From positions 124,001-188,000 of the forward strand of contig CAZVGO010000050.1 of assembly GCA_964626755.1 (NCBI GenBank): DNA of 64,000 nt. Reading direction: 5' to 3'. This DNA is from JACDAV01 sp964626755. Lineage in GTDB: Bacteria > Chloroflexota > Limnocylindria > Limnocylindrales > CSP1-4. A model generated the notes under the pieces. That model was not told where the DNA came from and searched no databases. It saw nothing but the letters and a program-made list of their open reading frames with translations. A program made the position numbers and the translations under genes. The first letter of the stretch is position 1; each line of letters begins with the position of its first letter. Shown here piece after piece: positions 63,744-64,000 of the stretch.

Positions 63744-64000
63744 ATGCGTCTGGCCCGCCGGATGGAGTCGATCGGGACCGAAACGGCCTTCGAAGCCGCC
63801 GCCCGGGCGCGGGCGCTCGAGGCCGAGGGCCGGAGCATCATCCACCTCGAGATCGGCGAGCCGGACTTCGACACGCCGGCCAACGTCCGAGCCGCCGCGA
63901 AGAAGGCCCTCGACGAGGGTGCGACTCACTACCCGCCGTTCGCCGGCATCGCCGACCTGCGGGCCGCGATCGCCGAGGACTCGACGGCCCGCAAGGGCTT
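63744..64000 (+). CDS. Class-I pyridoxal-phosphate aminotransferase, 3'-partial
   Basis: The first 85 residues are in the window. LARRMESIGTETAFEAAARA is followed by IHLEIGEPDFDTPANVRAAA and YPPFAGIADLRAAIAED. These match the N-terminus of aspartate/aromatic aminotransferases (the L-x-x-G-E-P-D-F-D-T-P block and the Y-x-x-x-x-G-x-x-x-L-R strand). The catalytic lysine lies beyond the window end. The amino acid substrate cannot be told. A TAGGAT box 7 nt before the ATG predicts a leaderless mRNA. Confidence 0.88.
   Translation, partial: MRLARRMESIGTETAFEAAARARALEAEGRSIIHLEIGEPDFDTPANVRAAAKKALDEGATHYPPFAGIADLRAAIAEDSTARKG

Noticed and set aside
1..64000. CRISPR arrays, prophage genes, transposases, toxin-antitoxin or restriction systems
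   Set aside because: None was found; no regularly spaced repeats with unique spacers and no integrase, transposase or nuclease partner are visible.

Overview
This 64 kb window is a single stretch of a very GC-rich bacterial chromosome with no phage, insertion sequence or CRISPR array. The mix of gene families suggests a free-living aerobic or microaerobic bacterium. It includes an F420-type LLM oxidoreductase, a three-gene proton-translocating transhydrogenase, a b6f-like cytochrome bc operon with cupredoxins, an ATP-dependent DNA ligase, DUF2203 and DUF309 proteins and a GAF/GGDEF regulator. The pattern resembles uncultured Chloroflexota (a Limnocylindria/Ellin6529-like lineage) more than Actinobacteria. 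This assignment is inference from gene content; no 16S rRNA gene is present.

Layout. 0-5 kb: partial Lon-domain protein, proline dehydrogenase, VOC protein, sulfite-oxidase-like molybdoenzyme, glycosyltransferase and LPG-synthase-like membrane protein. 4.7-8.4 kb: osmoprotectant ABC operon (CBS-ATPase, two permeases, a circularly permuted binding protein). 8.6-16.8 kb: LLM oxidoreductase, a small protein behind a three-copy repeat, GNAT enzyme and DNA ligase divergent from a palindromic -10 box, rhodanese, and a class-V aminotransferase-fold protein without its PLP lysine. 16.8-19.8 kb: molybdate regulator and modABC, then tRNA-Ile(UAU). 20-27 kb: TetR regulator, membrane and SH3 proteins, an orphan DNA methyltransferase and a large LuxR-type regulator with a degenerate P-loop. 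27.7-36 kb: cupredoxin lipoprotein, AlaX, pnt operon, CPBP proteases, MFS exporter, tRNA-Arg. 36-45 kb: hybrid PAS/GAF histidine kinase, HD hydrolase and WYL regulator, a small conserved protein followed by twin C-rich-loop hairpins, a DUF62 gene remnant, glutamine amidotransferase, and two clusters of REP-like repeats. 45-55.8 kb: HTH-GAF-GGDEF protein, GNAT, GIDE protein, YbaK, thiamine pyrophosphokinase, Bcp, LmbE and a long Ala-rich membrane protein. 56-62.4 kb: a six-gene cytochrome bc operon. 62.4-64 kb: DUF2203-DUF309-rhodanese operon and the start of an aminotransferase gene.

Regulatory style. Many starts have a TANNNT box ending 5-10 nt (most often 6) before the start codon and no Shine-Dalgarno sequence, which predicts leaderless mRNAs. 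Genes inside operons instead use 4-nt overlaps (ATGA, GTGA, TTGA and perhaps CTGA) or clear GGAGG sites. Two operons seem to begin with a leaderless mini-ORF whose stop overlaps the start of the main gene.

The most system-like locus is 55.97-62.39 kb. A GltD-like FeS flavoprotein, a b6-type cytochrome b with the heme c_i cysteine, subunit IV, a Rieske protein, a cytochrome c fused to a cupredoxin and a membrane-anchored kelch protein are tightly coupled. This suggests a bc complex with its own flavoprotein module. The lipoprotein cupredoxin at 27.7 kb is homologous to the fused cupredoxin and could be a related electron carrier.
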